The notes beneath the pieces are model-generated. The model saw only the letters and a list, made by a program, of their open reading frames with translations. It was not told the origin of the DNA and did no database searches. The position numbers and the translations under genes are program-made. DNA of 44,243 nucleotides from Gammaproteobacteria bacterium (GTDB taxonomy: Bacteria; Pseudomonadota; Gammaproteobacteria; Steroidobacterales; PWYM01), in the NCBI GenBank assembly GCA_003567475.1, contig PWZL01000074.1, forward strand, positions 1-44,243, given 5' to 3'. Below, piece after piece: positions 34,319-44,243 of this stretch; within the stretch, counting starts at the first letter, position 1; every line of letters starts with the position of its first letter.

Positions 34319-35446
34319 TCAGTCGCTCGCCGCTTCCAGCAGTCCCGCGCCCAGTTCGCGCTCGCGTGCGACCGTGATCAGCGCGTGTTGAGCCACGCCG
34401 TGGACGTCACGCCACGCCTGGCTGAAGGTGTCGTGGCGCGCCAGCAGGCGCATCCCGGCGATCTCCGCGAGTCCGTCCACCGCGGCCACCGCCTGGCGCG
34501 TCGCCTCGACGGCCGCCAGGCGTACATCGAGCACCCGCTCAGGCGGCAGCGTCGGGCGCTCTTCGAGCAGCGCCCAGGCCGCGACGACACTGGCCTGGAG
34601 CGCTCGCCAGGCCGCCCGCTGGCAGGCCGTTGCCCGCGCCAGGCGTGCGACGCCCTCGCCCTCGACCTGACCCAGCCCGAGCAGCCTCTCCTGGACGTGT
34701 TCTACGGCGCCGCGGGCAATCCCGACGGCGACCGCGGCGAATGCCGTCGCGGCCAGCGCCATGAAATCGAAGCGATACAGGGTGCCGTCCAGGCGCGGTG
34801 GCGAGGCCAGATCGAAAATCCGCGCCGCCGGCACCCGCACGTCGCGCATCCGGATGTCCTGACTGTCCGTCCCGGCCAGGGCGTCGGCCTGCCAGCGCGG
34901 CAGAATCTCCACCTCGCTGGCTGGGACCGCCACAGCCACGACTCCCGCACGGTCGACCAGCCGCACGCTCGCCGTCACCCAGGTCGCCGCGTGGATCAGC
35001 GAGGCATACCGCCACTCCCCTTCCACGAGTACCCCGGTCGCCAGGGGCCGGGCCGTGCCGGTCGGTGCCCCGGAACCCGCGATCAGCGCCGCCTCGGGAG
35101 TGAAGATTTCGCGCGCGGTCGCCTCGGGCAGCCAGGCCGCAAACAGGCCTCCGCCGGTGCCGATCGCCAAAGCGAAGCCCAGGCTGCCATCGACAGCGGC
35201 CGCCCGCTCGAACAGCGCCAGCGCGGTGGGGAGGTCCTGTTCCAGACCGCCATACGCCCGCGGCACCCACAACTTCCAGAGACCTGAAGCCACCAGCGCG
35301 GCATGTACGGATGCAGGCAGGCGATCGGCGGGGCGATGGTCAGGACTGACGGCAGAAAGGGCCTCGACCACCGGCGCGAGCCGTTCGACCGGACCGCCTG
35401 CCAGGGCCGCCCCCGACGCCTGCCAGGCCTCCGGACGGGCCACCAT
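34319..35446 (-). CDS. Acyl-CoA dehydrogenase-fold flavoenzyme (HsaA/DszC-like)
   Basis: A 375-residue protein of the acyl-CoA dehydrogenase superfamily. N-terminal helices (HAALVASGLWKLWVPRAYGG) lead into the FAD-binding middle domain (GSLGFALAIGTGGG, IAGSGAPTGTARPL, WRYASLIHAATWVT) and a C-terminal helical domain of the Acyl-CoA_dh_2 type ending RDVHGVAQHALITVARER. That C-terminus is shared with flavin-dependent monooxygenases (DszC, HsaA, SfnC) rather than true acyl-CoA dehydrogenases, and no catalytic Glu is evident, so FMNH2-dependent hydroxylation is an option. The start at 35446 follows the YbhB-like stop by two bases, with GAGGG upstream. The flavin reductase partner is not in the window. 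Confidence 0.8.
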   Translation of the reverse strand: MVARPEAWQASGAALAGGPVERLAPVVEALSAVSPDHRPADRLPASVHAALVASGLWKLWVPRAYGGLEQDLPTALALFERAAAVDGSLGFALAIGTGGGLFAAWLPEATAREIFTPEAALIAGSGAPTGTARPLATGVLVEGEWRYASLIHAATWVTASVRLVDRAGVVAVAVPASEVEILPRWQADALAGTDSQDIRMRDVRVPAARIFDLASPPRLDGTLYRFDFMALAATAFAAVAVGIARGAVEHVQERLLGLGQVEGEGVARLARATACQRAAWRALQASVVAAWALLEERPTLPPERVLDVRLAAVEATRQAVAAVDGLAEIAGMRLLARHDTFSQAWRDVHGVAQHALITVARERELGAGLLEAASD

Positions 35447-35448
35447 GC

Positions 35449-35928
35449 TCAATCCCTCTGGTAGGTCCCGACCAGACGGTTCATGCCGATGACCAGCGGC
35501 TCGACCCGCTCGAGCAGCTCGCACATCGTCAGGCCTGCCGGCAATTCGGTGGCCTGGTTGAGCGCCAGCACCCAGAAATAGTAATGGTGGATGCCGTGGC
35601 CATTCGGCGGCATGGGCCCACCGTAGCCGGGACGGCCAAAATCAGTCGTCCCGGAGGTATAGGCTTCGTTGCCTTCGGACAGCTCGGTGACCGCGGCCGG
35701 AATGTTGTAGAGCACCCAGTGAACGTAGCCATACGTCCCGTTCGGCGCGATCAGGGGCGCATCCGGATCGTGGCAGATCACCGCATAGGACTGCGTGCCT
35801 TCGGGCGCATCGTGCCAGCGCAGCTGCGGTGAGACATCCTCCCCTTCGCCGGTGTGACGACTGGGAATGCGCCCTCCGTGCAGGAAAGCTGTGCTACTCA
35901 ATTGCATGTTCGACAGGGCAAATCCCAT
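35449..35928 (-). CDS. YbhB/YbcL-like (Raf kinase inhibitor/PEBP family) protein
   Basis: A 159-residue PEBP-fold protein. The conserved ligand-site segments are seen: PQLRWHDAPEGTQSYAVICH, DPDAPLIAPNGTYGYVHWVL and GIHHYYFWVLALNQ. Bacterial members of this family have no firmly established role. The gene precedes the flavoenzyme gene by two bases, so both form an operon. Upstream lies a gap of 83 bases to metH, with nothing clear in it apart from a CTGACCGGTTCAG palindrome-like stretch. Confidence 0.88.
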   Translation of the reverse strand: MGFALSNMQLSSTAFLHGGRIPSRHTGEGEDVSPQLRWHDAPEGTQSYAVICHDPDAPLIAPNGTYGYVHWVLYNIPAAVTELSEGNEAYTSGTTDFGRPGYGGPMPPNGHGIHHYYFWVLALNQATELPAGLTMCELLERVEPLVIGMNRLVGTYQRD

Positions 35929-36011
35929 GACGGCTCCTTTTCAGATCTGACCGGTTCAGCACCCTAACATAGCGCCTGTTGTCATCGAACTGAAGACACG
36001 CTGGCGCGGCG

Positions 36012-39000
36012 TCAGGCAGCCGCGGACGCACCAGTCTCGTATCCGAGCACCGGCGCCAGCCAGCGCTCGATGTCCTCGACGCTCATGCCCTTGCGCGCCG
36101 CGTAGTCCTCGACCTGGTCGCGCCCGATCTTGCCGAGAGCGAAATAGCGAGCCTCGGGATGAGAGAAGTAAAACCCGGACACCGACGCCGCCGGCCACAT
36201 CGCCAGGCTCTCCGTCAGGCGCATGCCGATCCGCGGCTCGACGTCGAGTAAATTCCACAGCAGGCGTTTCTCCGTGTGATCCGGACATGCCGGATAGCCA
36301 GGCGCCGGGCGAATGCCCCGGTAGGCCTCGCGGATGAGTTCGAGGTTGGACAGCCCTTCGTCGGCAGCATAGCCCCAGAACTCTCGACGCACCCGGGCAT
36401 GCAGGCCTTCGGCAAACGCCTCGGCAAGCCGATCTGCCAGGGCCTCGACCAGGATCGCGTTGTAATCGTCGTTGGCCTGCTTGAAGGCCTCGACCCGCTC
36501 GGCGAGCTCGTGCCCGGCGGTGACCGCAAACGCGCCCACCCAGTCGGCCACGCCACTGCCCTCCGGGGCGATATAGTCGGCCAGGCAGAGCTGGGCGTCG
36601 TCGCGGCGTTTGTCTTTCTGCTGTCGCAGGTGGTGCAGCACCATGCGGGTCTCGGCACGGGTCTCGTCGGTATAGACCACGATGTCGTCGCCGCGGGCGT
36701 TGGCCGGGAACAGGCCCACCACAGCCTTGGGGCTCAACCAGCGTTCAGCGATGATGCGCTCGAGCATGGCGCGGGCATCGGCGTAGAGGCTGCTTGCCGA
36801 TTCACCCACCACTGGATCGCTCAGAATGTCAGGGAACTTGCCCGCAAACTCCCAGGCGTTGAAGAACGGCATCCAGTCGATGTACTCGGCCAACTCGCCG
36901 AGATCGTAGTCCTCGAAGACGCGAATACCGGAAAGCGCCGGCGCAGGCGGCACGTAAGCGGACCAATCGAGTGCCGGCGCACGCTCACGGGCGTCCGCGA
37001 GGCTCATGCCCGCCGTCTGCGACTTGCGCCCGGCATGCCGCGCGCGGCGCTGCGCACATTCCGCCTTGACCTTGCGGGTGAAGACCGCGCGACTCTCCGC
37101 CGAGGCCAGCGACTGGGCCACACCCACCGCGCGCGAGGCGTCTTTCACGTACACCACGGCATGCGGATACTCGGGGTCGATCTTCACACTGGTATGCGCC
37201 GGCGAGGTGGTCGCCCCCCCGATCAGCAGCGGGATCTCGAAACCGGCGCGGGCCATCTCGCGCGCGACGTTGACCATTTCGTCGAGTGAGGGTGTGATCA
37301 GCCCGGACAGCCCGATGATATCCGCCTCCTCATCGCGCGCCACCTGCAGGATTTTCTCGCAGGGCACCATCACGCCAAGATCGACCACATCGAAGTCATT
37401 GCACTGCAACACCACGCCGACAATGTTTTTGCCGATGTCGTGCACATCGCCCTTCACCGTCGCCAACACGATCTTGCCCTTCTTGCGCACCTCGCCCTGC
37501 TGGGCGGCCTCGATGAACGGGATCAGGTGGGCCACGGCTTTCTTCATCACCCGCGCGGATTTCACCACCTGGGGCAGGAACATCTTGCCGGCGCCGAAGA
37601 GGTCGCCGACGACGTTCATGCCGTCCATCAACGGCCCCTCGATCACCTCCAGGGGTGCGTCGGCTTCCTGACGGGCAAGCTCGGTATCCTCGACCACGTA
37701 TTCGTCAATGCCGTGCACCAGCGCATGTTCCAGTCGCTTGGTCACGGGCAGCTCGCGCCAGGTCAGATCGGCCTTGCGCACCGTACCCCCACCGCTCGCC
37801 CGATATCTCTCGGCCAGGGTGAGCAGTCGCTCGGTCGCATCACTGCGGCGATTGAGGATGACGTCCTCGACCGCATCGCGCAGCTCGGCGGGAATGTTGT
37901 CATAGACGGCCAACTGCCCGGCGTTGACGATGCCCATATCCATGCCCGCTGCGATGGCGTGGTAGAGGAACACCGAGTGCATCGCCTCGCGCACGGCGTC
38001 GTTGCCCCGGAACGAGAAAGAGACATTGGACAGTCCGCCGGAGACCAGTGCATGCGTCAACTCCGCCTTGATCCGGCGGGTGGCCTCGATGAAGGCCACC
38101 CCGTAGCCATCATGTTCCTCGATCCCGGTGGCCACCGCGAAGATGTTGGGGTCGAAAATGATGTCCTCGGCCGGGAAGCCCGCCTGTTCGGTCAGCAGCC
38201 GGTAGGCGCGGGTACAGATGTCCACCTTGCGCTCGACCGTATCCGCCTGACCCCTCTCGTCAAAGGCCATGACGACGACAGCGGCACCATAGCGCCGACA
38301 CTTGCCCGCCAGTTCCAGAAAGCTCTCTTCGCCTTCCTTCAGGCTGATCGAGTTGACCACCGACTTGCCCTGAACGCATTTCAGTCCCGCCTCGATGACC
38401 TCCCATTTGGACGAGTCGATCATTACCGGGACGCGCGAGATGTCGGGCTCGGAGGCGACCAGGTTGAGGAAGGTGCGCATGGCGGCCACCGAGTCCAGCA
38501 TGCCCTCGTCCATGTTGATGTCGATCACCTGCGCGCCGTTCTCGACCTGCTGACGTGCCACGTCCAGTGCGGCGTCATAGTCGTCGGCTTCGATCAGCTT
38601 GCGGAATCTGGCTGATCCGGTGACATTGGTACGCTCGCCGACGTTCACGAACAGCGACTCGGTATCGATGGACAGCGGCTCGAGCCCGGAAAGCAGACAG
38701 GCGGGCTTGCGCTCGGGGACGACGCGCGGCGCGAGCCCGGCCACAGCGTCGCGAATCGCGGCGATGTGCTCCGGGGTCGTGCCGCAGCAGCCACCGACCA
38801 GGTTCACCAGACCGCTCTCGGCGAATTCACGCACCACGCTGGCCATGCTTTCCGGCGACTCGTCGTATTCGCCGAAAGCGTTCGGCAGTCCGGCATTGGG
38901 ATGCGCGGACACAAAAGTATCGGCGACGCGGGAGAGTTCCTTCACGTAGGGGCGCATCTCGGCGGCGCCCAGCGCGCAGTTCAGGCCCACGAACAGCGGG

Positions 39001-39722
39001 CGGGCATGGCGGATCGAGGCCCAGAAGGCCTCGGTGGTCTGGCCGGACAGCGTGCGCCCGGAGGCGTCAGTGATCGTGCCCGAGACCATGATCGGCACTT
39101 CATCGCCGGTGGCCTCGAAGAGATCGAGAATGGCGTATAGCGCAGCCTTGGCATTCAGGGTGTCGAAGACAGTCTCCACCATGAGCAGGTCGGCGCCGCC
39201 GTCGAGCAGGGCGGCCGCGGCCTCACGATAGGTCTCGAACAGCTCGTCGAAGGTAACGTTGCGGCGGCCGGGATCGTTCACGTCCGGTGAGATCGAGGCG
39301 GTACGGCTGGTCGGTCCGAGCACCCCCGCGACCAGGCGGGGACGCTCGGCGGTGGCGTAGTCGTCGGCGACCCGCCGCGCCAGGCGCGCAGCCTCGGTAT
39401 TGAGTTCGACCACCAGTTCCGACATGCCATAGTCGGCCAGCGACGGGGCCGTGGAATTGAAGGTGTTGGTCTCGATGATGTCGCAGCCGGCCTCGAGGAA
39501 GGCGCGGTGGATGTCCTCGATGACTGCCGGCCGCGTCAGCACCAGCAGATCGTTGTTGCCCTTGAGGTCGCTTGGCCAGTCGGTGAACCGTTCGCCGCGG
39601 TAGTCCTCTTCGGCAAGCCGCCGGCGCTGGATCATCGTCCCCATGGCGCCGTCGAGGCAGAGAATGCGCTCGGCGAGCGCCTGTTTCAGCCAGTCGATAC
39701 GGCTGGATCGGTCTGTAGTCAT
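36012..39722 (-). CDS. metH: Cobalamin-dependent methionine synthase
   Basis: A 1236-residue four-module enzyme that transfers a methyl group from methyltetrahydrofolate to homocysteine through methylcobalamin. The homocysteine domain has [12 protein letters not shown] and the zinc ligands Cys312-Cys313 in [12 protein letters not shown] pterin domain follows ([18 protein letters not shown]). The B12 domain has the lower-ligand motif DVHDIG with His761, and the C-terminal activation domain (SAM-binding) is complete up to [13 protein letters not shown]. Numbering matches E. coli MetH within two residues. The start at 39722 has AGGA upstream and leaves 19 bases to metF. No cobalamin riboswitch is visible upstream. 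Confidence 0.97.
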   Translation of the reverse strand: MTTDRSSRIDWLKQALAERILCLDGAMGTMIQRRRLAEEDYRGERFTDWPSDLKGNNDLLVLTRPAVIEDIHRAFLEAGCDIIETNTFNSTAPSLADYGMSELVVELNTEAARLARRVADDYATAERPRLVAGVLGPTSRTASISPDVNDPGRRNVTFDELFETYREAAAALLDGGADLLMVETVFDTLNAKAALYAILDLFEATGDEVPIMVSGTITDASGRTLSGQTTEAFWASIRHARPLFVGLNCALGAAEMRPYVKELSRVADTFVSAHPNAGLPNAFGEYDESPESMASVVREFAESGLVNLVGGCCGTTPEHIAAIRDAVAGLAPRVVPERKPACLLSGLEPLSIDTESLFVNVGERTNVTGSARFRKLIEADDYDAALDVARQQVENGAQVIDINMDEGMLDSVAAMRTFLNLVASEPDISRVPVMIDSSKWEVIEAGLKCVQGKSVVNSISLKEGEESFLELAGKCRRYGAAVVVMAFDERGQADTVERKVDICTRAYRLLTEQAGFPAEDIIFDPNIFAVATGIEEHDGYGVAFIEATRRIKAELTHALVSGGLSNVSFSFRGNDAVREAMHSVFLYHAIAAGMDMGIVNAGQLAVYDNIPAELRDAVEDVILNRRSDATERLLTLAERYRASGGGTVRKADLTWRELPVTKRLEHALVHGIDEYVVEDTELARQEADAPLEVIEGPLMDGMNVVGDLFGAGKMFLPQVVKSARVMKKAVAHLIPFIEAAQQGEVRKKGKIVLATVKGDVHDIGKNIVGVVLQCNDFDVVDLGVMVPCEKILQVARDEEADIIGLSGLITPSLDEMVNVAREMARAGFEIPLLIGGATTSPAHTSVKIDPEYPHAVVYVKDASRAVGVAQSLASAESRAVFTRKVKAECAQRRARHAGRKSQTAGMSLADARERAPALDWSAYVPPAPALSGIRVFEDYDLGELAEYIDWMPFFNAWEFAGKFPDILSDPVVGESASSLYADARAMLERIIAERWLSPKAVVGLFPANARGDDIVVYTDETRAETRMVLHHLRQQKDKRRDDAQLCLADYIAPEGSGVADWVGAFAVTAGHELAERVEAFKQANDDYNAILVEALADRLAEAFAEGLHARVRREFWGYAADEGLSNLELIREAYRGIRPAPGYPACPDHTEKRLLWNLLDVEPRIGMRLTESLAMWPAASVSGFYFSHPEARYFALGKIGRDQVEDYAARKGMSVEDIERWLAPVLGYETGASAAA

Positions 39723-39741
39723 CACGACATCCTGAAGCGGC

Positions 39742-40653
<912 letters not shown>

Positions 40654-41577
40654 TCAGGCGGCACGCTCGGCGGCGGCCGGTGCGCGGGTCAACCCGATCA
40701 CCGCCGTGCCGCGCGGCAGTGCCAGGCGTTCTTCCTGGGCCAGCCGTAATCCGGCGTCACCCAGCCAGTCGTAAAGCGAGCGACACCAGGCTTCGACCGG
40801 CACGCCGTCGGGCAGCAGGTCCATCACCAGCAGATGCCCGCCGGGACGCAGTACGCGTGCGGCCTCGCGCGTGACATCCCAGGGCTGTTGCGCCCCGGTC
40901 AGCACCCGCGCCAGCACCACGGTGTCGAAACTCGCGCGGGCGAACGGCAGCGCGTACATGTCGGCGTCACGCACACTGCAATGCGCAAGGCCAGCATCAC
41001 GCAGCGTGTTGCGCGCCGCAAGACGCGCCGGGCGGGAGGTGTCGACACCGATCGCTCGACGGGCATCCGGCCCCAGCAGACGCAACATCCGTCCGGCACC
41101 GGTCCCGATATCCAGAAGCTCGCCATATCCGGCCACGCCGAGCGCCGCGCGCGCCACCTCGCGCGTGGTCTGTTCCAGCCGAGCCCAGGCCACCGGCGGC
41201 AACGCCGCCTCGCTGTCCCCGCCCGCCGCCGCCCGCGCTTCGCGCGCTCGCGCGGCGAGGACTTCGTCGAGCCGACGGGCATCCGCCCGCAGCGCCTCGT
41301 CGGCGGCATCCAGCCCGGCGAGGACTTCCTGCACCAGGCGCGCGGGCTCACCTTCGCCGGACAGCCGGTAGTACACCCAATGGGCTTCCCGGAACCGCCG
41401 CAGGGCCTGGGCCTCGACCAGAATGCGCAGATGCCGTGACACGCGTGGCTGGCTCATGCCGCTGGCCGTGGTGAGTTCGTTGACGGACAGTTCGCCGCGG
41501 CGGCACAGGGCAAGCAGCCGCAGCCTCGCCGGATCGGCCAGTGCATGGAGGAGGCGGGACAGCGCGTCGAGAGTCAT
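40654..41577 (-). CDS. ArsR-family regulator fused to a SAM methyltransferase
   Basis: A 307-residue two-domain protein. The first ~90 residues form an ArsR winged helix (ALADPARLRLLALCRRGELS, then ELTTASGMSQPRVSRHLRIL); there is no clear metal-site Cys pair. Residues from about 150 form a class I SAM methyltransferase (LLDIGTGAGRMLRLLGPDA, ending PRGTAVIGLTRAP). ArsR-type regulators of the methionine cycle, such as SahR, respond to S-adenosylhomocysteine; a fused SAM-binding domain would suit such sensing. It heads the metF-metH operon and has a palindrome 30 bases upstream. The start codon directly follows ACGGAG, with no usual spacing. Confidence 0.88.
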   Translation of the reverse strand: MTLDALSRLLHALADPARLRLLALCRRGELSVNELTTASGMSQPRVSRHLRILVEAQALRRFREAHWVYYRLSGEGEPARLVQEVLAGLDAADEALRADARRLDEVLAARAREARAAAGGDSEAALPPVAWARLEQTTREVARAALGVAGYGELLDIGTGAGRMLRLLGPDARRAIGVDTSRPARLAARNTLRDAGLAHCSVRDADMYALPFARASFDTVVLARVLTGAQQPWDVTREAARVLRPGGHLLVMDLLPDGVPVEAWCRSLYDWLGDAGLRLAQEERLALPRGTAVIGLTRAPAAAERAA

Positions 41578-41607
41578 CTCCGTAGTATGGACCGCGAGAC
41601 CTAAAAA

Positions 41608-41623
41608 ATAAAGCTTGCTTTAT
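41608..41623. promoter_or_regulatory. Putative operator of the metF-metH operon
   Basis: A perfect inverted repeat ATAAAG-CTTG-CTTTAT, strikingly AT-rich in a GC-rich region. On the minus strand it lies between a possible -35 (TTGAAT, 41624-41629) and a TTTTAG -10, so a bound ArsR-type dimer could repress. It overlaps nothing coded except the last bases of the neighbouring gene. Confidence 0.6.
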
Positions 41624-41625
41624 AT

Positions 41626-42882
41626 TCAAGCTCTGAAGGTGCCAGGCCGCTGGCGGTGGCGCATCACGAGGTCGATGGCCAGGCTCGCCACCAGCGCCAG
41701 GAGAAAGACCAGCAGCACGCCCTGCAGCTCATTCATCACGGCCGGGGCGAACACCAGCACGCCGGCTAACGCGAGCATCACCCCGCCACCGACCAGCTTG
41801 AGGACCTGGCCATGGCGCTCACCCAGCCGTCCCATGCGCAGGGTGACCAGCGCCACGCCCAGTATCAGCAACTCCAACCCGAGGTACACCAGCAGATACA
41901 GGCCGAGCAGGCCCGCAAACTCGCCAGGCGCCGGCTGCGCCGCAGCGACCAGGCTGCTCCACACCACCGGGAACCCCGCAGTGCACGGCAGCTCGACCAG
42001 CGCAATGCCTAGGGCCATGAACACCGTGGCACCGAGGACGGCCGGGATGGACAGGCGGGCCTCACGTAGGGCACGCATCCGCCGATAGATCCACGGCTTG
42101 CGACGCTCGGGAATGGTCAACGACAGACCCCGCCGGAACCAGAAGTAATCCTTGATATTGATGAGCGCAAAACCCGCCGCCAGGGCGGCGACCGCCCAGC
42201 GGACCCAGTCGTGATAGAGCACGTAGGCGAGCGTGCCGAACAGCCCGAGCATGAACAGCCCGTAGACGGCAGCCGTGGTGACCAGAAAGGTGATCCCCAC
42301 CAGCAGCACCCGCGCCCGCGAACCCAGCTGCACGACCAGCGCCAGCAGCAGCGTCAGCACCCATAGTGAACAGGGATTGAACCCGTCGACCGCGGCGATC
42401 AGTACGGTGGCGAGCACCAGCGGTTGGCGGGCGAGGTCGATGTCGCCCACCCCGGGCAGCGACAGCCTGCCCACCGCGGCCGGGGGCGACGGGGCCGCCA
42501 GCCGCGCACGCGGATCGTCGCAACCGTGTTCAAGGCAGTGCAGGACCCGTGCGAGCAGCTCGGCCCGGCGCCGAGGTGAGTCGCCGATCACGACCTCGCC
42601 ACCGATGAATACGGTCGGGACCGATCCGGCACGGACACCATGCACCTCGGCCAGAGCGCGAAACAGGGCATGGTGCTCGCCGCTGCGCCAGATCTCGTAA
42701 CGCTCGATCCGCAGCGCGGGATACCGCGCGTCCAGATCATCCAGAAACGCTGCCTGATCTTCGCAGTGCGGACAGCCTTCGCCGTGAAACACCAGCATGA
42801 GCGCCGGCGGCTCCGCCGCGGCCGCGGCGAGCCCGGGCGACATGAGCAGCGCCACCCCCACCAGCACGATGGCAACCCGCAT
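41626..42882 (-). CDS. Thioredoxin-fold/DsbD-like transmembrane fusion protein
   Basis: A 417-residue protein. A signal or first helix (MRVAIVLVGVALLMSPGLA) precedes a periplasmic thioredoxin-fold domain with the redox motif CPHC (residues 37-40). After about residue 145 comes a CcdA/DsbD-like membrane domain with roughly seven helices and two Cys motifs, GFNPCSLW and VELPCTAGFP, that resemble the DsbD electron-relay cysteines. The layout is thioredoxin first, then membrane relay, so it may pass reducing power into the periplasm or act in disulfide handling. The start at 42882 follows GGCGGG. It ends right beside the operator of the metF-metH operon and follows the universal stress gene by 53 bases. 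Confidence 0.8.
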   Translation of the reverse strand: MRVAIVLVGVALLMSPGLAAAAAEPPALMLVFHGEGCPHCEDQAAFLDDLDARYPALRIERYEIWRSGEHHALFRALAEVHGVRAGSVPTVFIGGEVVIGDSPRRRAELLARVLHCLEHGCDDPRARLAAPSPPAAVGRLSLPGVGDIDLARQPLVLATVLIAAVDGFNPCSLWVLTLLLALVVQLGSRARVLLVGITFLVTTAAVYGLFMLGLFGTLAYVLYHDWVRWAVAALAAGFALINIKDYFWFRRGLSLTIPERRKPWIYRRMRALREARLSIPAVLGATVFMALGIALVELPCTAGFPVVWSSLVAAAQPAPGEFAGLLGLYLLVYLGLELLILGVALVTLRMGRLGERHGQVLKLVGGGVMLALAGVLVFAPAVMNELQGVLLVFLLALVASLAIDLVMRHRQRPGTFRA

Positions 42883-42935
42883 CACCCGCCAGCGCACGCC
42901 CGCGCGGCGCCGTGCTGCCGGTCGGCTGCGACGGG

Positions 42936-43379
42936 TTACTCCTCGTCGTTGCGCACCGAAAGCACCGGACATGGCGCCTGCCGCAGAACCGCCTCGGTGG
43001 TGCTGCCGAGCAGCACGTGACGGATGCCGCTATAGCCGTGCGTGGTCATGATGATCAACTCGGCAGCATGCTTGGCGGCGTAGTCGGTCAGCTCCTGGGC
43101 TGGCCGGCCGACCAGCACCACACTGGTCACGCCGCTCACTGCAGCGAGATGCTCGGCAATGAAGGCATCGAGCCGGGTCTTGGCCTGGTCTGCCAGCTCC
43201 TTCGGGGAAGGCAGGGTCACCGGCCCCATGTCGAGTGCGGCATACATCTGCGGCTCCTCGACCACGAAGACACAATGCACTGGACACTGCAGCGATTCGG
43301 CCATCCGGCGCACCCAAGGCAGCGCCTTCAGCGACAGCTTCGAGAAATCAGTGGGGAATACGATGATCTTGTCGGCCAT
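42936..43379 (-). CDS. Universal stress protein (UspA family)
   Basis: A 147-residue UspA domain. The opening strand DKIIVFPTDFSKLSLKAL and the ATP-binding loop GYSGIRHVLLGSTTEAVLRQ are the family hallmarks; the Gly-x2-Gly...Gly-Ser pattern suggests an ATP-binding type. The start at 43379 was chosen because it gives the usual N-terminus; AGGAG lies about eleven bases upstream. It precedes the thioredoxin/DsbD-like gene on the same strand and is divergent from the CBS-domain gene. Confidence 0.92.
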   Translation of the reverse strand: MADKIIVFPTDFSKLSLKALPWVRRMAESLQCPVHCVFVVEEPQMYAALDMGPVTLPSPKELADQAKTRLDAFIAEHLAAVSGVTSVVLVGRPAQELTDYAAKHAAELIIMTTHGYSGIRHVLLGSTTEAVLRQAPCPVLSVRNDEE

Positions 43380-43546
43380 GGTTGCTTGTTCTCCTGTGAG
43401 CGCCCTCCACGGCATGGTACGCCGACGGATGGGGGAGCGGGCTATAAGGAATGTCCGATGCCCGGGTGGCGGTCGTGTCCGGCGATCCCTTGGGGCTATA
43501 CTGACCGGGTGTTCGGTGGGGATGCACTCGGGGGAGACGCACGATC

Positions 43547-43975
43547 ATGCACAGCGTACGTGACATTCTGAAACACAAGAACGGTGAACTCTGGTCCGTG
43601 CCACCGTCAGAAAGCGTACTCGAGGCTGTCCGCGAGATGGCGCGACGCGGCGTGGGCGCACTGCTGGTGATGCGCGACGGCCAGCTCGAAGGCATTCTTT
43701 CGGAGCGCGATTACGCCCGCAAGGTGATTCTTCAGGGTCGTCGCTCCGACACCACCACGGTGGAGGAAATCATGTCGCGAGAGGTGATCAGCATCGACCC
43801 GGACACCATGGCCCGGCAGGGTCTCGAACTGATGACCGAAAAGTTCATCCGCCATCTGCCTGTGGTCGAGGACGGCCGCGTGATCGGCGTGGTCTCGATC
43901 GGCGATCTGGTGAAATCCGTGATCCAGGAGCAGCAGAGCACCATCGAGGAACTCGAGCGCTACGTTACCGGCTGA
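43547..43975 (+). CDS. Tandem CBS-domain protein
   Basis: A 142-residue stand-alone protein made of two CBS motifs (residues about 10-65, GVGALLVMRDGQLEGILSER, and about 75-130, HLPVVEDGRVIGVVSIGDLV). Such proteins bind adenine nucleotides and sense energy state. It is divergent from the universal stress gene, another nucleotide-binding protein, and the two may serve a common stress response. A TATACT -10-like hexamer lies about 45 bases upstream at 43497-43502. Confidence 0.92.
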   Translation: MHSVRDILKHKNGELWSVPPSESVLEAVREMARRGVGALLVMRDGQLEGILSERDYARKVILQGRRSDTTTVEEIMSREVISIDPDTMARQGLELMTEKFIRHLPVVEDGRVIGVVSIGDLVKSVIQEQQSTIEELERYVTG

Positions 43976-44013
43976 CCCCCGACACCGCGCGGCAGCCCTG
44001 TCCCCGAGCTCGC

Positions 44014-44243
44014 ATGTCTACCGCGCCCGCAGCACTGGCGGCCTGGTGCCGCGTTCCCCTCGAGGACGTCGCCACCGCCCTGGCGCGTCAGGGCAGCGCC
44101 GTACTGGTCGCGCCGCCTGGCGCCGGCAAGAGCACCGGCGTGCCCCTCGCACTGCTGGCCGCGCCCTGGCTCCAGGGCCAGACGATTCTGATGCTGCAGC
44201 CGCGCCGGCTGGCCGCCCGGGCGGTCGCCGAGCGGATGGCGAG
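44014..44243 (+). CDS. hrpB: ATP-dependent helicase HrpB, N-terminal part
   Basis: The first 76 codons of a DEAH-type RNA helicase; the window ends inside the gene. The Walker A motif is APPGAGKSTGVPLALL, and motif Ia reads LQPRRLAARAVAERMA, both close to HrpB. The start follows CBS-gene sequence by 38 bases; no strong Shine-Dalgarno is visible. The HrpA family is an alternative, but HrpA has a longer N-terminus before Walker A. Confidence 0.85.
   Translation, partial: MSTAPAALAAWCRVPLEDVATALARQGSAVLVAPPGAGKSTGVPLALLAAPWLQGQTILMLQPRRLAARAVAERMA

Noticed and set aside
35947-35959. CTGACCGGTTCAG between metH and the YbhB-like gene, resembling the TetR sites
   Set aside because: The half-sites abut with no four-base spacer and one arm is imperfect, so I do not count it as an operator.

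Overview
The window is a GC-rich (about 65% by eye), densely coded piece of a gammaproteobacterial chromosome. The best evidence is the block lolB-ispE-tRNA-Gln-prs-rplY facing hemA-prfA-prmC, with a lipoprotein TPR gene next to lolB; this is the Pseudomonas-type gene order. The genus cannot be fixed from sequence alone. An aromatic- or hydrophobic-compound degrader is the simplest reading of the accessory genes.

Region A (1-18 kb) is accessory and catabolic. On the minus strand it carries a membrane protein, a beta-propeller protein, a TonB-dependent receptor, a Rieske oxygenase with two MFS transporters, a TetR regulator, an SDR/secreted-protein/DoxX operon, a second paralogous TetR regulator, a maleate-isomerase/Asp-Glu-racemase-like protein and a FAD monooxygenase. 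Divergently, on the plus strand, lie a polysaccharide-deacetylase-fold protein, an aldehyde dehydrogenase and a zinc-less MDR oxidoreductase. A plausible scheme is uptake by the receptor, ring oxidation by the Rieske and FAD enzymes, aldehyde oxidation by the dehydrogenase, and efflux or uptake by the MFS pair. The substrate is unknown.

Region B (18-27.9 kb) is core: rplY, prs, tRNA-Gln, ispE, lolB and a TPR lipoprotein on the minus strand, then hemA, prfA, prmC, a cyclophilin and a MoeB/ThiF-like gene on the plus strand. Region C (27.9-35.9 kb) is accessory again. It has three consecutive exported nicotinamide-type oxidoreductases (one Sec, two Tat), a second TonB-dependent receptor paralogous to the first, a polytopic membrane protein, an acyl-CoA-dehydrogenase-fold enzyme and a YbhB-like protein. 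Region D (36-44 kb) is a methionine-cycle operon (ArsR-methyltransferase fusion, metF, metH), a thioredoxin/DsbD-like fusion, a universal stress protein, a CBS-domain protein and the start of hrpB.

The most interesting structure is a repeated inverted repeat, GACC-N4-GGTC, found at five intergenic sites: before the Rieske operon, before TetR 1, before the SDR operon, upstream of TetR 2 and, 22 kb away, before the membrane-protein/second-receptor operon. At three sites it covers a recognisable -35 element. With the two paralogous TetR proteins this suggests one small, previously unnamed regulon that ties both accessory regions together.
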